A DNA stretch of 64,000 nucleotides. Source: Citrobacter braakii (GTDB lineage: Bacteria > Pseudomonadota > Gammaproteobacteria > Enterobacterales > Enterobacteriaceae). The notes under the pieces were generated by a model. It saw nothing but the letters and a program-made list of their open reading frames with translations, was not told the origin of the DNA and did not search any database. Below are positions 13,556 through 22,500 of this stretch, piece by piece. The stretch lies in the NCBI RefSeq assembly GCF_002075345.1, contig NZ_NAEW01000001.1:496001-560000 (forward strand), in the 5' to 3' direction. Within the stretch, counting starts at the first letter, position 1; each line of letters begins with the position of its first letter. The position numbers were made by a program, and so were the translations under genes.

Positions 13556-14770
13556 TCAGTATTTAGTACAAGCTAATCGTTTTAATACGAGTTCATGGGA
13601 TGGCATATTGGCTGCGCCTTCACGCTCTACGGCCAGTGCTGCAAATACACAGGCGTAATGAATTGCGTTGGCAATATTTTCTCCACAGGCAAGTCGTGCA
13701 GCGAGTGCACCATTAAATGCATCACCGGCGCCGGATGTATCAATATTAACGGCGGGATATGCCGGGAACTGTTGGTGAGTAGAACCATCAAATAAGCAGC
13801 ACCCATCTTTGCCTAACGTAATTAGAATATATTGTGGTCCCATTTGGTGCATGGTTTCGGCGGCCTGACGAATATCGTCTGGCGTACGAATAGCCTTGCC
13901 AATTATCGCCTCTGCTTCTGTGAGGTTTGGGGTCAGGATGTGTGTCCAGCGGAGAAGATCTGTCACTTCCTTGCGCCATGGTGCTGGATTCAGGATTGTC
14001 ATCACCCCGGCGGTATGTGCGAACTTAATAGCTTGAGCTGTAGCATCAGGATTGTTTTCCATCTGCGTCAAAAAAACATTGGCGGTGCCTATCTCGTCAT
14101 AACAGGATATAATTTCTTCACTCGTTATTTCCTGATTAGCCCCTGGATTAATAACGATTACATTATCGCCAGCCTCTTCGGATATCATCACTACGGCACT
14201 GCCGGTTGGTGCATCATTTTTGGTAAAGATTGTTAGTTTTTCTAATCCTACGCCATTTAAAAAATGCTGGGCTTTGGTTGAAAACTCATCTTCACCTAAT
14301 TTGACTGTAAAATAAGTGCGAGCATTGGCTTGTGCGGATGCTATCGCCTGGTTGCTGCCTTTCCCTCCGGGTAAACAACAGGAAAAAAGCGCGCGCGTGG
14401 TTTCTCCTGAAATAGGAAAACGGTGAAGCCGATATACTAAGTCGGTATTAAATGAACCCAGAATGTAAACTTTCCCATTGTTTTCGTTCATTGATATTTC
14501 TCGTTCGATCTTTGATTGGTTAATGATGATGTTTTGGTGCAAATAAAGAGAGTTGTTCTCATATAATGGGAATGCATTGTCGTGATTATATACAGCACCT
14601 CCATAGCATGAGCGGACATGTCCTGTTTTTACGAGGTCATTGATGTCGCGGCGGAGTGTTCTTTCCGTAACATCAAGTACCTTAACAAGAGATGATATTT
14701 TTACACTTCCTTGTTTTTTGAGTAGTGTTAAAATATAGCGAAGACGCTGTTTTTTGTAACGACAGGGCAT
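13556..14770 (-). CDS. DeoR-type HTH fused to PfkB-family (ribokinase-like) sugar kinase
   Basis: A 404-residue fusion. Residues about 5-60 are a DeoR winged helix (R-L-R-Y-I-L-T-L-L-K-K-Q-G-S-V-K-I, recognition helix around T-E-R-T-L-R-R-D-I-N-D-L). Residues about 98-404 are a complete ribokinase-like PfkB domain: P-G-G-K-G-S-N-Q-A at 134-142 (PfkB signature 1) and D-T-S-G-A-G-D-A-F-N-G at 345-355 with catalytic Asp-350. The phosphosugar-sensing domain that normally follows a DeoR HTH is absent; the kinase takes its place. It is the first gene of the nucleoside operon, so it may both repress the operon and phosphorylate the ribose released by the hydrolase. An internal Met-94 could start a kinase-only form. 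The frame is continuous, with no frameshift sign. Confidence 0.88.
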   Translation of the reverse strand: MPCRYKKQRLRYILTLLKKQGSVKISSLVKVLDVTERTLRRDINDLVKTGHVRSCYGGAVYNHDNAFPLYENNSLYLHQNIIINQSKIEREISMNENNGKVYILGSFNTDLVYRLHRFPISGETTRALFSCCLPGGKGSNQAIASAQANARTYFTVKLGEDEFSTKAQHFLNGVGLEKLTIFTKNDAPTGSAVVMISEEAGDNVIVINPGANQEITSEEIISCYDEIGTANVFLTQMENNPDATAQAIKFAHTAGVMTILNPAPWRKEVTDLLRWTHILTPNLTEAEAIIGKAIRTPDDIRQAAETMHQMGPQYILITLGKDGCCLFDGSTHQQFPAYPAVNIDTSGAGDAFNGALAARLACGENIANAIHYACVFAALAVEREGAANMPSHELVLKRLACTKY

Positions 14771-14855
14771 CTAATCCTCACTTTTCATGAATGTGATGAG
14801 AGGTCCATGTAATAAGTTTATTTTGTCTATACGTTAATTTCTTTGGTGAATGAAT

Positions 14856-15014
14856 TTATTTGTTGAATAAATAATTAAAGATCTGATTACCACTAAGTAC
14901 ACCGATGATACCAAATACACCAGGCCAGGCAGCAGGGGCTGGAATGGGGAGTTTTATTAATGTAAATATGAAACCAATAATTGCACCGGCAATAAGCGAA
15001 AGAATTATATCCAT
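14856..15014 (-). CDS. XapX-like (DUF1427) small membrane protein
   Basis: A 52-codon frame on the minus strand: M-D-I-I-L-S-L-I-A-G-A-I-I-G-F-I-F then P-I-P-A-P near residues 23-27, then P-G-V-F-G-I-I-G-V. Two short hydrophobic segments around a proline-rich turn, with the P-x-P-A-P and G-(I/V)-x-G-I-x-G pattern, match the XapX domain, named for a small open frame at the E. coli xapAB locus for xanthosine use. AGGAA lies nine bases before the ATG. The stop lies 86 bases upstream of the HTH-kinase gene on the same strand, so it is probably part of the same nucleoside operon. Molecular function of the family is unknown. Confidence 0.75.
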   Translation of the reverse strand: MDIILSLIAGAIIGFIFTLIKLPIPAPAAWPGVFGIIGVLSGNQIFNYLFNK

Positions 15015-15101
15015 AAGATAATTCCTGAGGGTGTTATGATGATATGAAGACTACACAATATATTTACGTATTGATGAGAAGACAATCACACAAAACTTCT
15101 G

Positions 15102-15124
15102 CAACCGGACATCCTGTCCGGTTG
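15102..15124. repeat. Perfect 10-bp inverted repeat, hairpin
   Basis: CAACCGGACA (15102-15111), loop TCC, TGTCCGGTTG (15115-15124). No proper T run on either strand, so it is either a weak terminator or an operator at the edge of the nucleoside island, upstream of the XapX-like gene. Confidence 0.6.
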
Positions 15125-15163
15125 TGGTTATTTATTTAATCTCAGGAACGATATTAATAATGA

Positions 15164-15298
15164 CAGCTACTACCTGGTATTGCTGCCAGCATTGCATTAG
15201 GCAAAAGTCTAAGGTTCATGCTGTTTTGGGCCATTGCCTCATTTGCGGTAGAGCTTCCTTCCATGTTTTTTGCTTTCATCGTAAAATTAATGAGATAA
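15164..15298 (+). pseudogene. Possible remnant of a membrane protein gene upstream of btuC
   Basis: After three consecutive in-frame stops, 44 codons read as a hydrophobic, protein-like stretch starting [14 protein letters not shown] and ending F-I-V-K-L-M-R before TAA. It has no start at its head; an internal ATG could give 27 residues. It looks like the C-terminal end of an inner-membrane protein that lost its 5' part when the island was inserted or eroded. I do not recognise the family, and a chance open frame remains possible. Confidence 0.35.
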
Positions 15299-15318
15299 CC
15301 CATAAAAAAAGTATAAAC

Positions 15319-16299
15319 ATGCAACCTTTTGCACAATTACAACGTCGGCGAGACCGATACTGGTTAGGCACTTTATCGCTGTTGCTATTGGTCATGCTCG
15401 TGATTAGCTTATGCGCAGGAGAACAGTGGATCGCCCCCGGCGACTGGTTCAGCGCCCGCGGTGATCTGTTCGTCTGGCAAATCCGATTTCCCCGTACCCT
15501 CGCCGTTTTGCTGGTAGGCGCTGCGTTGGCCTTATCTGGCGCAGTGATGCAAGCTCTCTTTGAAAACCCGCTCGCAGAGCCTGGATTACTGGGCGTGTCT
15601 AATGGCGCGGGAGTCGGGCTCATCGCGGCGGTGTTGCTGGGGCAGGGGCAGCTCCCCGGCTGGGCGTTGGGTTTATGCGCCATCGCTGGGGCGCTGATTA
15701 TCACGCTTATTCTGCTCCGTTTTGCCCGCCGTCATTTGTCTACCAGCCGTCTGCTGTTGGCGGGGGTGGCGCTGGGGATTATCTGTAGCGCGCTAATGAC
15801 ATGGGCCATCTACTTCTCCACTTCTTTTGATTTGCGACAGCTAATGTATTGGATGATGGGGGGCTTTGGCGGCGTTGACTGGCATCAGGCCTGGCTCATG
15901 GTGGCGTTGATTCCGGTGCTGGTGTGGATATGCTGTCAGTCGCAGCCGATGAATATGCTGGCGCTGGGGGAGACTTCTGCACGTCAGTTGGGATTGCCAT
16001 TATGGTTCTGGCGCAACTTGCTGGTGGTCGCCACAGGCTGGATGGTTGGCGTAAGCGTGGCTCTGGCAGGAGCGATTGGCTTTATTGGGCTTGTGATCCC
16101 ACATATTCTGCGGCTGTGCGGCTTAACCGATCATCGCGTGTTACTGCCGGGCTGCGCATTGGCTGGCGCTATCGTATTACTGTTGGCTGATGTTGTCGCG
16201 CGTCTGGTGCTGGCCTCGGCTGAGCTGCCAATTGGCGTGGTGACGGCCACCATGGGCGCACCGGTATTTATCTGGCTATTGTTAAAAGCCGCGCGCTAG
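15319..16299 (+). CDS. btuC: Vitamin B12 ABC transporter permease
   Basis: A 326-residue inner-membrane permease (FecCD family), about ten membrane helices, identical in length to E. coli BtuC. It forms a dimeric channel with BtuD to import cobalamin delivered by BtuF. Features: S-L-C-A-G-E-Q-W-I near the first helix and the cytoplasmic coupling loop around L-A-L-G-E-x-S-A-R-Q-L-G-L. The frame extends upstream to 15124, but the conserved N-terminus fits the ATG at 15319; the Shine-Dalgarno is weak. In E. coli btuC follows ihfA closely; here about 4.8 kb of accessory DNA separates them. Confidence 0.96.
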   Translation: MQPFAQLQRRRDRYWLGTLSLLLLVMLVISLCAGEQWIAPGDWFSARGDLFVWQIRFPRTLAVLLVGAALALSGAVMQALFENPLAEPGLLGVSNGAGVGLIAAVLLGQGQLPGWALGLCAIAGALIITLILLRFARRHLSTSRLLLAGVALGIICSALMTWAIYFSTSFDLRQLMYWMMGGFGGVDWHQAWLMVALIPVLVWICCQSQPMNMLALGETSARQLGLPLWFWRNLLVVATGWMVGVSVALAGAIGFIGLVIPHILRLCGLTDHRVLLPGCALAGAIVLLLADVVARLVLASAELPIGVVTATMGAPVFIWLLLKAAR

Positions 16300-16359
16300 A
16301 ACGCGTTGATTCGGTCTATGATTAAAAACTGAAAATCCACCTGTTGTTCTGGAGATGCT

Positions 16360-16911
16360 ATGCAAAACACTATCCTCGATACAGACGTGACGACCATCGA
16401 CGGCGAGGTGACCTCACTGCAGCCGTATGCCGGAAATGTGCTGTTAATCGTCAACGTTGCTTCAAAATGTGGGCTAACGCCGCAATATGAGCAACTGGAG
16501 AATCTGCAGAAAGCCTGGCATCAGCAGGGCTTTACCGTTCTTGGGTTCCCCTGCAACCAGTTTCTGGGCCAGGAGCCGGGCAGTGAAGAGGAAATAAAAA
16601 CGTACTGCAGTACCACCTGGGGCGTTACCTTCCCGATGTTCAGCAAAATTGAGGTCAATGGCGAGGGACGCCATCCGCTGTATCAGAAACTGATTGATGC
16701 CGCGCCAACCGCCGTCGCGCCTGCGGATAGTGGATTCTATGAGCGTATGGCGAGTAAAGGTCGGGCGCCGCTCTACCCGGACGATATTCTGTGGAATTTC
16801 GAGAAGTTTTTAGTGGGTCGGGATGGTCAGGTACTGCAACGATTTTCACCTGATATGACGCCTGAGGATCCTGTTCTGGTGCAATCCATCAAGATGGCGC
16901 TGGCAAACTAA
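16360..16911 (+). CDS. btuE: Glutathione/thioredoxin peroxidase BtuE
   Basis: A 183-residue non-selenium glutathione-peroxidase family enzyme. The peroxidatic Cys-37 lies in [10 protein letters not shown], a second Cys follows in G-F-P-C-N-Q-F (Cys-65, Gln-67), and the active-site Trp/Asn occur in W-N-F-E-K-F. It reduces peroxides in the cytoplasm or periplasm and is not needed for B12 transport despite its name. The stop overlaps the btuD start by one base (TAATG), so the two are translationally coupled. GGAG precedes the ATG at a normal distance. Confidence 0.96.
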   Translation: MQNTILDTDVTTIDGEVTSLQPYAGNVLLIVNVASKCGLTPQYEQLENLQKAWHQQGFTVLGFPCNQFLGQEPGSEEEIKTYCSTTWGVTFPMFSKIEVNGEGRHPLYQKLIDAAPTAVAPADSGFYERMASKGRAPLYPDDILWNFEKFLVGRDGQVLQRFSPDMTPEDPVLVQSIKMALAN

Positions 16912-17660
16912 TGTCTCGATTGATGCAGCTACAGGACGTAGCAGAATCGACCCGACTTGGCCCGCTTTCTGGTGAGATAAAAGCAGGGGAGATCCTGCAT
17001 TTAGTGGGGCCTAACGGCGCAGGAAAGAGCACGCTGTTGGCGCGAATGGCGGGGCTGACGACCGGCAAGGGCAGCATCACCTTTGGTGATGTGTCATTGG
17101 ATGAATGGCCGGCAGCAAAGCTGGCGCAATATCGTGCTTATCTTGCGCAACAGCAAAACCCGCCGTTTGCGATGCCGGTCTGGCATTTTCTGACGCTGCA
17201 TCAACCCGATAAAGCACGCACCGATCTGTTACAGGAAATCGCCGATGCGCTTGGGCTTGGAGATAAGCTGGGACGCAGCGTGAATCAGCTCTCCGGCGGT
17301 GAGTGGCAGCGCGTGCGCCTGGCTGCGGTTATCCTGCAGATTTGCCCACAAGCGAATCCATTCGGCCAGCTTTTACTGCTGGATGAGCCGATGAACAGCC
17401 TGGACGTGGCGCAACAAAATGCGCTGGACCGGATGCTGGGTCAGCTGTGTTTACAGGGCATCGCGATTGTAATGAGCAGTCATGACCTTAATCACACCTT
17501 ACGTCATGCGCACAAGGCCTGGCTCCTCAAACGCGGGAAGCTGCTTGCCAGTGGTGCTCGTGATACGGTACTAACGCCAGCCAATTTGTCTGCGGCTTAT
17601 GGCGTGAACTTCCGTCGTTTGGATATTGAAGGCCACAGAATGCTCATATCAACCACTTAA
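16911..17660 (+). CDS. btuD: Vitamin B12 ABC transporter ATP-binding protein
   Basis: A 249-residue ABC ATPase. Walker [10 protein letters not shown] (about 33-41), signature L-S-G-G-E-W-Q-R, Walker B L-L-L-L-D-E-P, and the switch His in S-S-H-D-L-N-H. The D-E-P-M-N-S-L-D variant and ordered [12 protein letters not shown] match BtuD. It energises BtuC for cobalamin uptake. Confidence 0.96.
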   Translation: MSRLMQLQDVAESTRLGPLSGEIKAGEILHLVGPNGAGKSTLLARMAGLTTGKGSITFGDVSLDEWPAAKLAQYRAYLAQQQNPPFAMPVWHFLTLHQPDKARTDLLQEIADALGLGDKLGRSVNQLSGGEWQRVRLAAVILQICPQANPFGQLLLLDEPMNSLDVAQQNALDRMLGQLCLQGIAIVMSSHDLNHTLRHAHKAWLLKRGKLLASGARDTVLTPANLSAAYGVNFRRLDIEGHRMLISTT

Positions 17661-17737
17661 GTTAAATGGGTTCTTGAAAATCATATAATTTCCACGCTAA
17701 ATTGACATAAAAATATAATTCAGAGGATTCGTCCTGA

Positions 17738-18202
17738 ATGCGCTTTTGGCTTCTTTTCATCACAGCATTGTTTTTGGCGGGCTGCAGCAGCCATCGTGCT
17801 CCTGCGCCAAATGCCCGCTTGTCGGATTCTATCGCCGTTATCGCCGGGCTTAATGACCAGCTACAAACCTGGCATGGCACACCCTATCGTTATGGCGGCA
17901 TGAGCCGTAGCGGAGTGGATTGTTCTGGATTTGTATTGATGACAATGCGCGATAAATTCGATCTGCAACTCCCGCGTGATACCCGCACGCAATCAAAGAT
18001 TGGTACCGAAATTGATAAAGATGATTTGCTGCCCGGCGATCTGGTGTTCTTTAAAACCGGGTCTGGGGAAAGCGGTCTGCATGTCGGAATTTATGATACC
18101 AATAATCAATTTATTCATGCCTCAACCAGCCGTGGTGTGATGCGCTCATCACTGGACAACGTTTACTGGCGCAAAAACTTTTGGCAGGCGCGACGTATTT
18201 AA
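17738..18202 (+). CDS. nlpC: NlpC/P60 family lipoprotein peptidase
   Basis: A 154-residue predicted lipoprotein. The signal peptide ends in the lipobox L-F-L-A-G-C with lipidated Cys-16. The NlpC/P60 papain-like fold follows, with catalytic Cys-62 in G-V-D-C-S-G-F, His-115 in L-H-V-G-I and His-127 in Q-F-I-H-A-S. It is expected to cleave stem-peptide bonds in murein from the outer-membrane side; exact substrate is not shown here. It follows btuD after 77 bases as in E. coli. Confidence 0.95.
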   Translation: MRFWLLFITALFLAGCSSHRAPAPNARLSDSIAVIAGLNDQLQTWHGTPYRYGGMSRSGVDCSGFVLMTMRDKFDLQLPRDTRTQSKIGTEIDKDDLLPGDLVFFKTGSGESGLHVGIYDTNNQFIHASTSRGVMRSSLDNVYWRKNFWQARRI

Positions 18203-18215
18203 TCCTCATCAGTCA

Positions 18216-18243
18216 CGAGGCTGCCTACGGCTGAGCAGCCTCG
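18216..18243 (+). terminator. Hairpin after nlpC, probable terminator
   Basis: CGAGGCTGC (18216-18224) pairs with GCAGCCTCG (18235-18243) around a 10-base loop; the following ACATTTCCATTTG is only moderately T-rich, so termination may be weak. Confidence 0.6.
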
Positions 18244-18521
18244 ACATTTCCATTTGTTAGTAACTTCTTATTTCTGCAGCCAGCCGGACAATACCCCTGA
18301 ACATTAAGAGCGTATCTTGCTAAAAATATGATTTATTCCGAGATATTAAAAAGTGCAAAGCTGGATATTCGCTTATAATCAGGATAAGCTAAAAAAAAGG
18401 GATTCGATTTACTGGCTATAAAGGGAAAAATGAAAGGGCCTCTACTTGCATCAGCAATAACGTATTTCTCCATCCTTTGCTACAGGATGCCGGATAACAC
18501 CTATGCAGAGGGGCTGGCACG
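18244..18521 (+). promoter_or_regulatory. Long ydiV leader with possible Shine-Dalgarno sequestration
   Basis: No gene in this stretch of about 280 bases. The Shine-Dalgarno GAGGGG (18508-18513) lies just before the ydiV ATG. CCTCT (18439-18443) and GCAT (18448-18451) can pair with AGAGG (18507-18511) and ATGC (18503-18506), which would close the ribosome binding site in a long hairpin. TATAAT at about 18375-18380 could be a -10 element. Confidence 0.4.
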
Positions 18522-19235
18522 ATGATTGTTTCAATGGATACTCTTTACCATTCAGAGTTCTCTTTTCTCCCTGCGAGAAACGAAAAAGGCGATCTTGAAT
18601 ACGTAGATATCATTACCAGTTTTGCCAGTGCGCAGGGGGATGTGCGTATACCCACCGAGCTGGTCCTACCTCGGATGTCGGACGAAGAGCAATGTCGCTT
18701 ATTTACCGAAAAGCTTGAATTAATCGAAACATGCCAACATTTTTTTATTCAACGAAAGGTTTCTGCCTGGATTAATTTAACGCCGGCAATTGCTAATACT
18801 TTATTATCAGATGCTAAATTTGCTTCACAAGTTGAACGATTGTCATTTCTGGAACTGGCTATTAATGAAAACTATCCAGAGTTAAATAATGGAAAAGCGA
18901 ATCCAACGTTGGCAGCACTGGCGGCGCGATTTCCATTAGTACTGACAAACTATGGTGCTGGCGGCATATCAAACCGGGCAATTTTTGATGGGCTGTTCAA
19001 ACGCGTCGTGCTCGATAAAAACTTTGTTCAACAAAGGATTACACATATTTCGTTTGAGCCGTTTATGCGGGCTATCCTGGCACAGCTATTTCCCAGCAGT
19101 GAGTCAATTATCATTAGCGGTATTGATACACCCGAGATGTTAGCGCGCGTACTGCCTCTGGGATTCAGCGCCATGCAGGGCGCGCTGTGGCCTGCTGTGC
19201 CCCCCGCGCAGATAATTTCGCTCGCGAAGATATAA
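18522..19235 (+). CDS. ydiV: Anti-FlhDC factor, degenerate EAL-domain protein
   Basis: A 237-residue EAL-fold protein of the same length as E. coli and Salmonella YdiV. The E-A-L motif itself and most metal ligands of active c-di-GMP phosphodiesterases are absent (L-V-L-T-N-Y-G-A-G-G and F-D-G-L-F-K-R-V-V-L-D keep only the fold). YdiV does not hydrolyse c-di-GMP but binds FlhD, removes FlhDC from promoters and so represses flagellar genes, especially in poor nutrients. Its sequence is less conserved than that of its neighbours, as is usual. It lies between nlpC and ydiU as in E. coli. Confidence 0.93.
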   Translation: MIVSMDTLYHSEFSFLPARNEKGDLEYVDIITSFASAQGDVRIPTELVLPRMSDEEQCRLFTEKLELIETCQHFFIQRKVSAWINLTPAIANTLLSDAKFASQVERLSFLELAINENYPELNNGKANPTLAALAARFPLVLTNYGAGGISNRAIFDGLFKRVVLDKNFVQQRITHISFEPFMRAILAQLFPSSESIIISGIDTPEMLARVLPLGFSAMQGALWPAVPPAQIISLAKI

Positions 19236-19296
19236 CCCTCATATTTGCTGGTGTTTAACAGGCTTTTAACAGTCTACACTAGAGACAGGAGGCCCT

Positions 19297-20739
19297 ATGA
19301 CCCTGTCTTTTACCACCCGCTGGCGTGATGAATTACCAGCAACCTATACAGCACTTTCACCCACTCCCCTGAAAAACGCGCGCCTGATCTGGCATAACGA
19401 TGCGCTGGCGGAGCAATTAGCTATTCCAGAGACGCTATTTGATATTCCAACCGGAGCCGGTGTTTGGGGCGGTGAATCTTTGCTTCCCGGGATGTCGCCT
19501 TTAGCGCAAGTTTATAGCGGACATCAGTTTGGCGTCTGGGCGGGCCAGCTTGGCGATGGACGCGGGATACTGTTGGGCGAACAACAGCTCGCTGACGGCT
19601 CAACGTGTGACTGGCACCTGAAAGGCGCCGGACTTACGCCTTATTCCCGTATGGGGGATGGTCGCGCCGTACTGCGCTCGACAATTCGCGAAAGCCTGGC
19701 CAGCGAAGCGATGCATTACCTGGGAATACCGACCACGCGGGCATTGTCGATTGTTACCAGCGACACGCCGGTGTATCGCGAAACGGTAGAATCAGGGGCG
19801 ATGCTCATTCGCGTGGCGCAAAGCCATATGCGCTTTGGCCATTTTGAGCATTTTTACTATCGCCGCGAGCCGGAAAAAGTGCGCCAGTTGGCTGACTTTG
19901 CGATTCGCTATTATTGGCCGCAATGGCAGGAAGAAGCCGATAAGTATCAGCTGTGGTTTAACGATGTTGTCACGCGTACTGCGACGTTAATCGCGGACTG
20001 GCAGGCGGTGGGATTTGCGCATGGTGTCATGAACACGGACAACATGTCGATTCTGGGACTGACGATGGATTACGGCCCATTCGGTTTCCTTGATGACTAC
20101 GTGCCCGATTTTATCTGCAACCACTCAGACAACCAGGGGCGATACAGTTTCGATAATCAACCGGCCGCGGCGCTTTGGAACCTGCAACGTCTGGCGCAAA
20201 CTCTGTCGCCATTTATCCCGGTCGAGGCGCTTAATGATGCGCTGGACAGTTATCAACTGGCGCTGTTAACTCGCTACGGTCAGCGGATGCGACAAAAGCT
20301 TGGCTTCTTTAGCGAGCAAAAAAACGATAACGAACTGCTTAGTGAACTGTTTAACCTGATGGCGCGGGAAAGAAGCGACTATACGCGAACGTTTCGCATG
20401 CTCAGTCAGACGGAACAACACAGCGCGCAATCCCCGCTGCGCGATGAGTTTATCGAACGCGCAGCGTTTGATGACTGGTTCACACGGTATCGCTCACGCC
20501 TGCAGCAAGACAACATTGCCGACGCAGTCAGACAAACGCAGATGAAGGCGGCTAATCCGGCGATGGTATTGCGTAACTGGTTGGCGCAACGGGCGATTAA
20601 TCAGGCAGAGCAGGGGGATTACGCCGAGCTGCATCGGTTACACGAAGCGTTGCGTACCCCATTTGTCGATCGTGATGATGACTATGTCAGCCGTCCACCT
20701 GACTGGGGCAAACGGCTGGAGGTGAGCTGTTCAAGCTAA
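19297..20739 (+). CDS. ydiU: Protein adenylyltransferase SelO (YdiU)
   Basis: A 480-residue pseudokinase-fold enzyme of the SelO family that transfers AMP to protein hydroxyls. Conserved segments: [17 protein letters not shown] (about 74-90), L-K-G-A-G-x-T-P-Y-S-R (about 108-118), [11 protein letters not shown] (about 246-256) and D-Y-G-P-F-G-F (metal-binding Asp). The C-terminal C-S-S corresponds to the place of selenocysteine in eukaryotic SelO. AGGAGG precedes the ATG. The stop overlaps the stop of the convergent hmuV by four bases. Confidence 0.96.
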   Translation: MTLSFTTRWRDELPATYTALSPTPLKNARLIWHNDALAEQLAIPETLFDIPTGAGVWGGESLLPGMSPLAQVYSGHQFGVWAGQLGDGRGILLGEQQLADGSTCDWHLKGAGLTPYSRMGDGRAVLRSTIRESLASEAMHYLGIPTTRALSIVTSDTPVYRETVESGAMLIRVAQSHMRFGHFEHFYYRREPEKVRQLADFAIRYYWPQWQEEADKYQLWFNDVVTRTATLIADWQAVGFAHGVMNTDNMSILGLTMDYGPFGFLDDYVPDFICNHSDNQGRYSFDNQPAAALWNLQRLAQTLSPFIPVEALNDALDSYQLALLTRYGQRMRQKLGFFSEQKNDNELLSELFNLMARERSDYTRTFRMLSQTEQHSAQSPLRDEFIERAAFDDWFTRYRSRLQQDNIADAVRQTQMKAANPAMVLRNWLAQRAINQAEQGDYAELHRLHEALRTPFVDRDDDYVSRPPDWGKRLEVSCSS

Positions 20740-21515
20740 GGGGCCAGAAACACCTGCGGGGATCCGTTGGCCGGATGCTGGCCAACGTGTACCTGGGCGC
20801 CATACCAGCGCTTCAGGTCATCGGCCTGTAACACGGCCTCTGGCGTTCCCTGCGACACCAGCCTGCCGTTGTGCAGCAACACTATTCTGTCTGCCCACAG
20901 TGCGGCGAGATTCAGATCGTGAAGCACAATGCACACATGCAGCTCTTGTGAAGCGGTAAGCGTCTTCAGCAAGCGCAACAGATGCTGCTGGTGGTAAAGA
21001 TCCAGCGCAGAGGTCGGTTCATCAAGGAATAACCAGCCGCGAGGCGCGCCGTCGCACCAAAGTTGCGCCAGTGCACGGGCTAACTGTACTCGCTGTTGTT
21101 CGCCGCCGGAAAGCGCGGCGTATTGCCGGCCCGCCAGCGGTGTACATCCGGTCATTTCCATCACCTGAGCGATAAGTCGAGGTTCCGACCGCTGGGTCCA
21201 GGGCGCACGCCCCATCGCGATGACGGCCTCTACCGGCCAGTCAAATCCCAGTTGTGTTTGCTGGCGCATCACCGCCCGATGCCGCGACAGTGTTTGGCTA
21301 TGCCATTCATCCAGCGGTTTACCCGCCAGCACGCAGCGCCCTGTAGCCGGTTTCAGAAAACCGGTCAGCAGGCGCAGCAGGGTGGATTTCCCCGCACCGT
21401 TTGGGCCGATGAGCGCCACCAGTTCACCTTTTTCGAGAGCAAGAGTGACGTCGTCAATCACCGCTCTGCCCGCGACGCGATAGTGAAGCCCTTCAGCGAT
21501 GAAATGTTCAGCCAT
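20736..21515 (-). CDS. hmuV: Hemin ABC transporter ATP-binding protein
   Basis: A 259-residue ABC ATPase of the iron-siderophore/heme subfamily. Walker [10 protein letters not shown] (about 37-45), signature [13 protein letters not shown], Walker [13 protein letters not shown] and switch His in V-L-H-D-L-N-L-A. It powers hemin import through HmuU. It overlaps hmuU by eight bases and is the last gene of the hemin operon. The non-classical D-L-Y-H-Q-Q-H after Walker B is typical of HmuV. Confidence 0.94.
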   Translation of the reverse strand: MAEHFIAEGLHYRVAGRAVIDDVTLALEKGELVALIGPNGAGKSTLLRLLTGFLKPATGRCVLAGKPLDEWHSQTLSRHRAVMRQQTQLGFDWPVEAVIAMGRAPWTQRSEPRLIAQVMEMTGCTPLAGRQYAALSGGEQQRVQLARALAQLWCDGAPRGWLFLDEPTSALDLYHQQHLLRLLKTLTASQELHVCIVLHDLNLAALWADRIVLLHNGRLVSQGTPEAVLQADDLKRWYGAQVHVGQHPANGSPQVFLAP

Positions 21516-22500
21516 GAGGTCCTCGCTGACGAAAAATAAGCCATAAAAACCACGGTGCGCCCAGAAGACTGGTTAGCAAACCGACCGGCATTTCCGCAGG
21601 CGCAACCGCCGTACGGGCCAGCGTGTCGGCTATCAGCAATAAAAATGCGCCCGCCAGCACGGAACCTGGGATAACGGCCCGATGGTCTGAGCCGAGCCAC
21701 ATGCGCATCAGATGCGGGATAACCAGCCCGATAAAGCCAATTACGCCGCTTACCGCCACGGCTGCGGCAACCAGCAGTGCGCTACAAAGTAGCAAAACAC
21801 GCTGAACAATACGCACATCTACACCGAGGTAATGCGCCTCTTCCTCACCTAACTGCAGCAGGTTCAGCGCCGGCGCCAGACGCCAGATGATCAGCACCGT
21901 CGGGACAGTCAATGAAGTGACAGCCAACAGCGTGGACCATTGCGCGGCCCCCAGACTGCCCATCCCCCATAGCGACAGCTGGCGCAGTTGCGCGTCATTA
22001 CTGACCCACGACAGAACGCCAACCGCCGCCCCGCACAGCGCGTTGATGGCAATACCGACCAACAGCAGACGTGAGAGTGAAGCGTCGCGCTGTTGGCTAA
22101 GGATAAAAATAACCACCGTTGCCGCCAGCGCACCGAGAAAAGCGGCCAGCATGGGGGCGTACAGCATCAACAGCGCGGGCAAAGAGACCGGCAGCACTAC
22201 CCACAGGGCGACGGCGCAGGCGGCTCCGCTGCTTATCCCCAGTAATCCCGGATCGGCAAGCGGGTTGCGAAACAGGCCCTGCATCACGCAGCCCGCGAGC
22301 GCCAGAGAACCGCCAATCACCAGCGCCAGCAGGACGCGGGGCAGGCGAATGGTGAGCCAGATTTGACGCAGTGCCTCATCGCCATCACGCCACAGCAGAC
22401 TTACCGGCAGGCGCAACGCGCCAAAACCGGTAGCCATAATTGTCATCACGACCAACATGAGTGCGAGTGTCCATAAAGAACAACGGATACGTCGCGACAT
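21508..22500 (-). CDS. hmuU: Hemin ABC transporter permease
   Basis: A 330-residue FecCD-family permease with about ten membrane helices, paralogous to BtuC at 15319 (shared G-x-x-M-Q-x-L-F-x-N-P-L-A-[ED]-P-G-L-L-G-[IV]-S and G-F-I-G-L-V-I-P-H). It moves hemin from periplasmic HmuT into the cytoplasm. The start codon abuts the hmuT stop (one shared base at 22500) and its end overlaps hmuV, so the three are translationally coupled. Confidence 0.94.
   Translation of the reverse strand: MSRRIRCSLWTLALMLVVMTIMATGFGALRLPVSLLWRDGDEALRQIWLTIRLPRVLLALVIGGSLALAGCVMQGLFRNPLADPGLLGISSGAACAVALWVVLPVSLPALLMLYAPMLAAFLGALAATVVIFILSQQRDASLSRLLLVGIAINALCGAAVGVLSWVSNDAQLRQLSLWGMGSLGAAQWSTLLAVTSLTVPTVLIIWRLAPALNLLQLGEEEAHYLGVDVRIVQRVLLLCSALLVAAAVAVSGVIGFIGLVIPHLMRMWLGSDHRAVIPGSVLAGAFLLLIADTLARTAVAPAEMPVGLLTSLLGAPWFLWLIFRQRGPHG

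Noticed and set aside
15124-15318. Upstream extension of btuC from a GTG at 15124
   Set aside because: BtuC N-terminus is conserved and starts at 15319; the extension begins within the hairpin.
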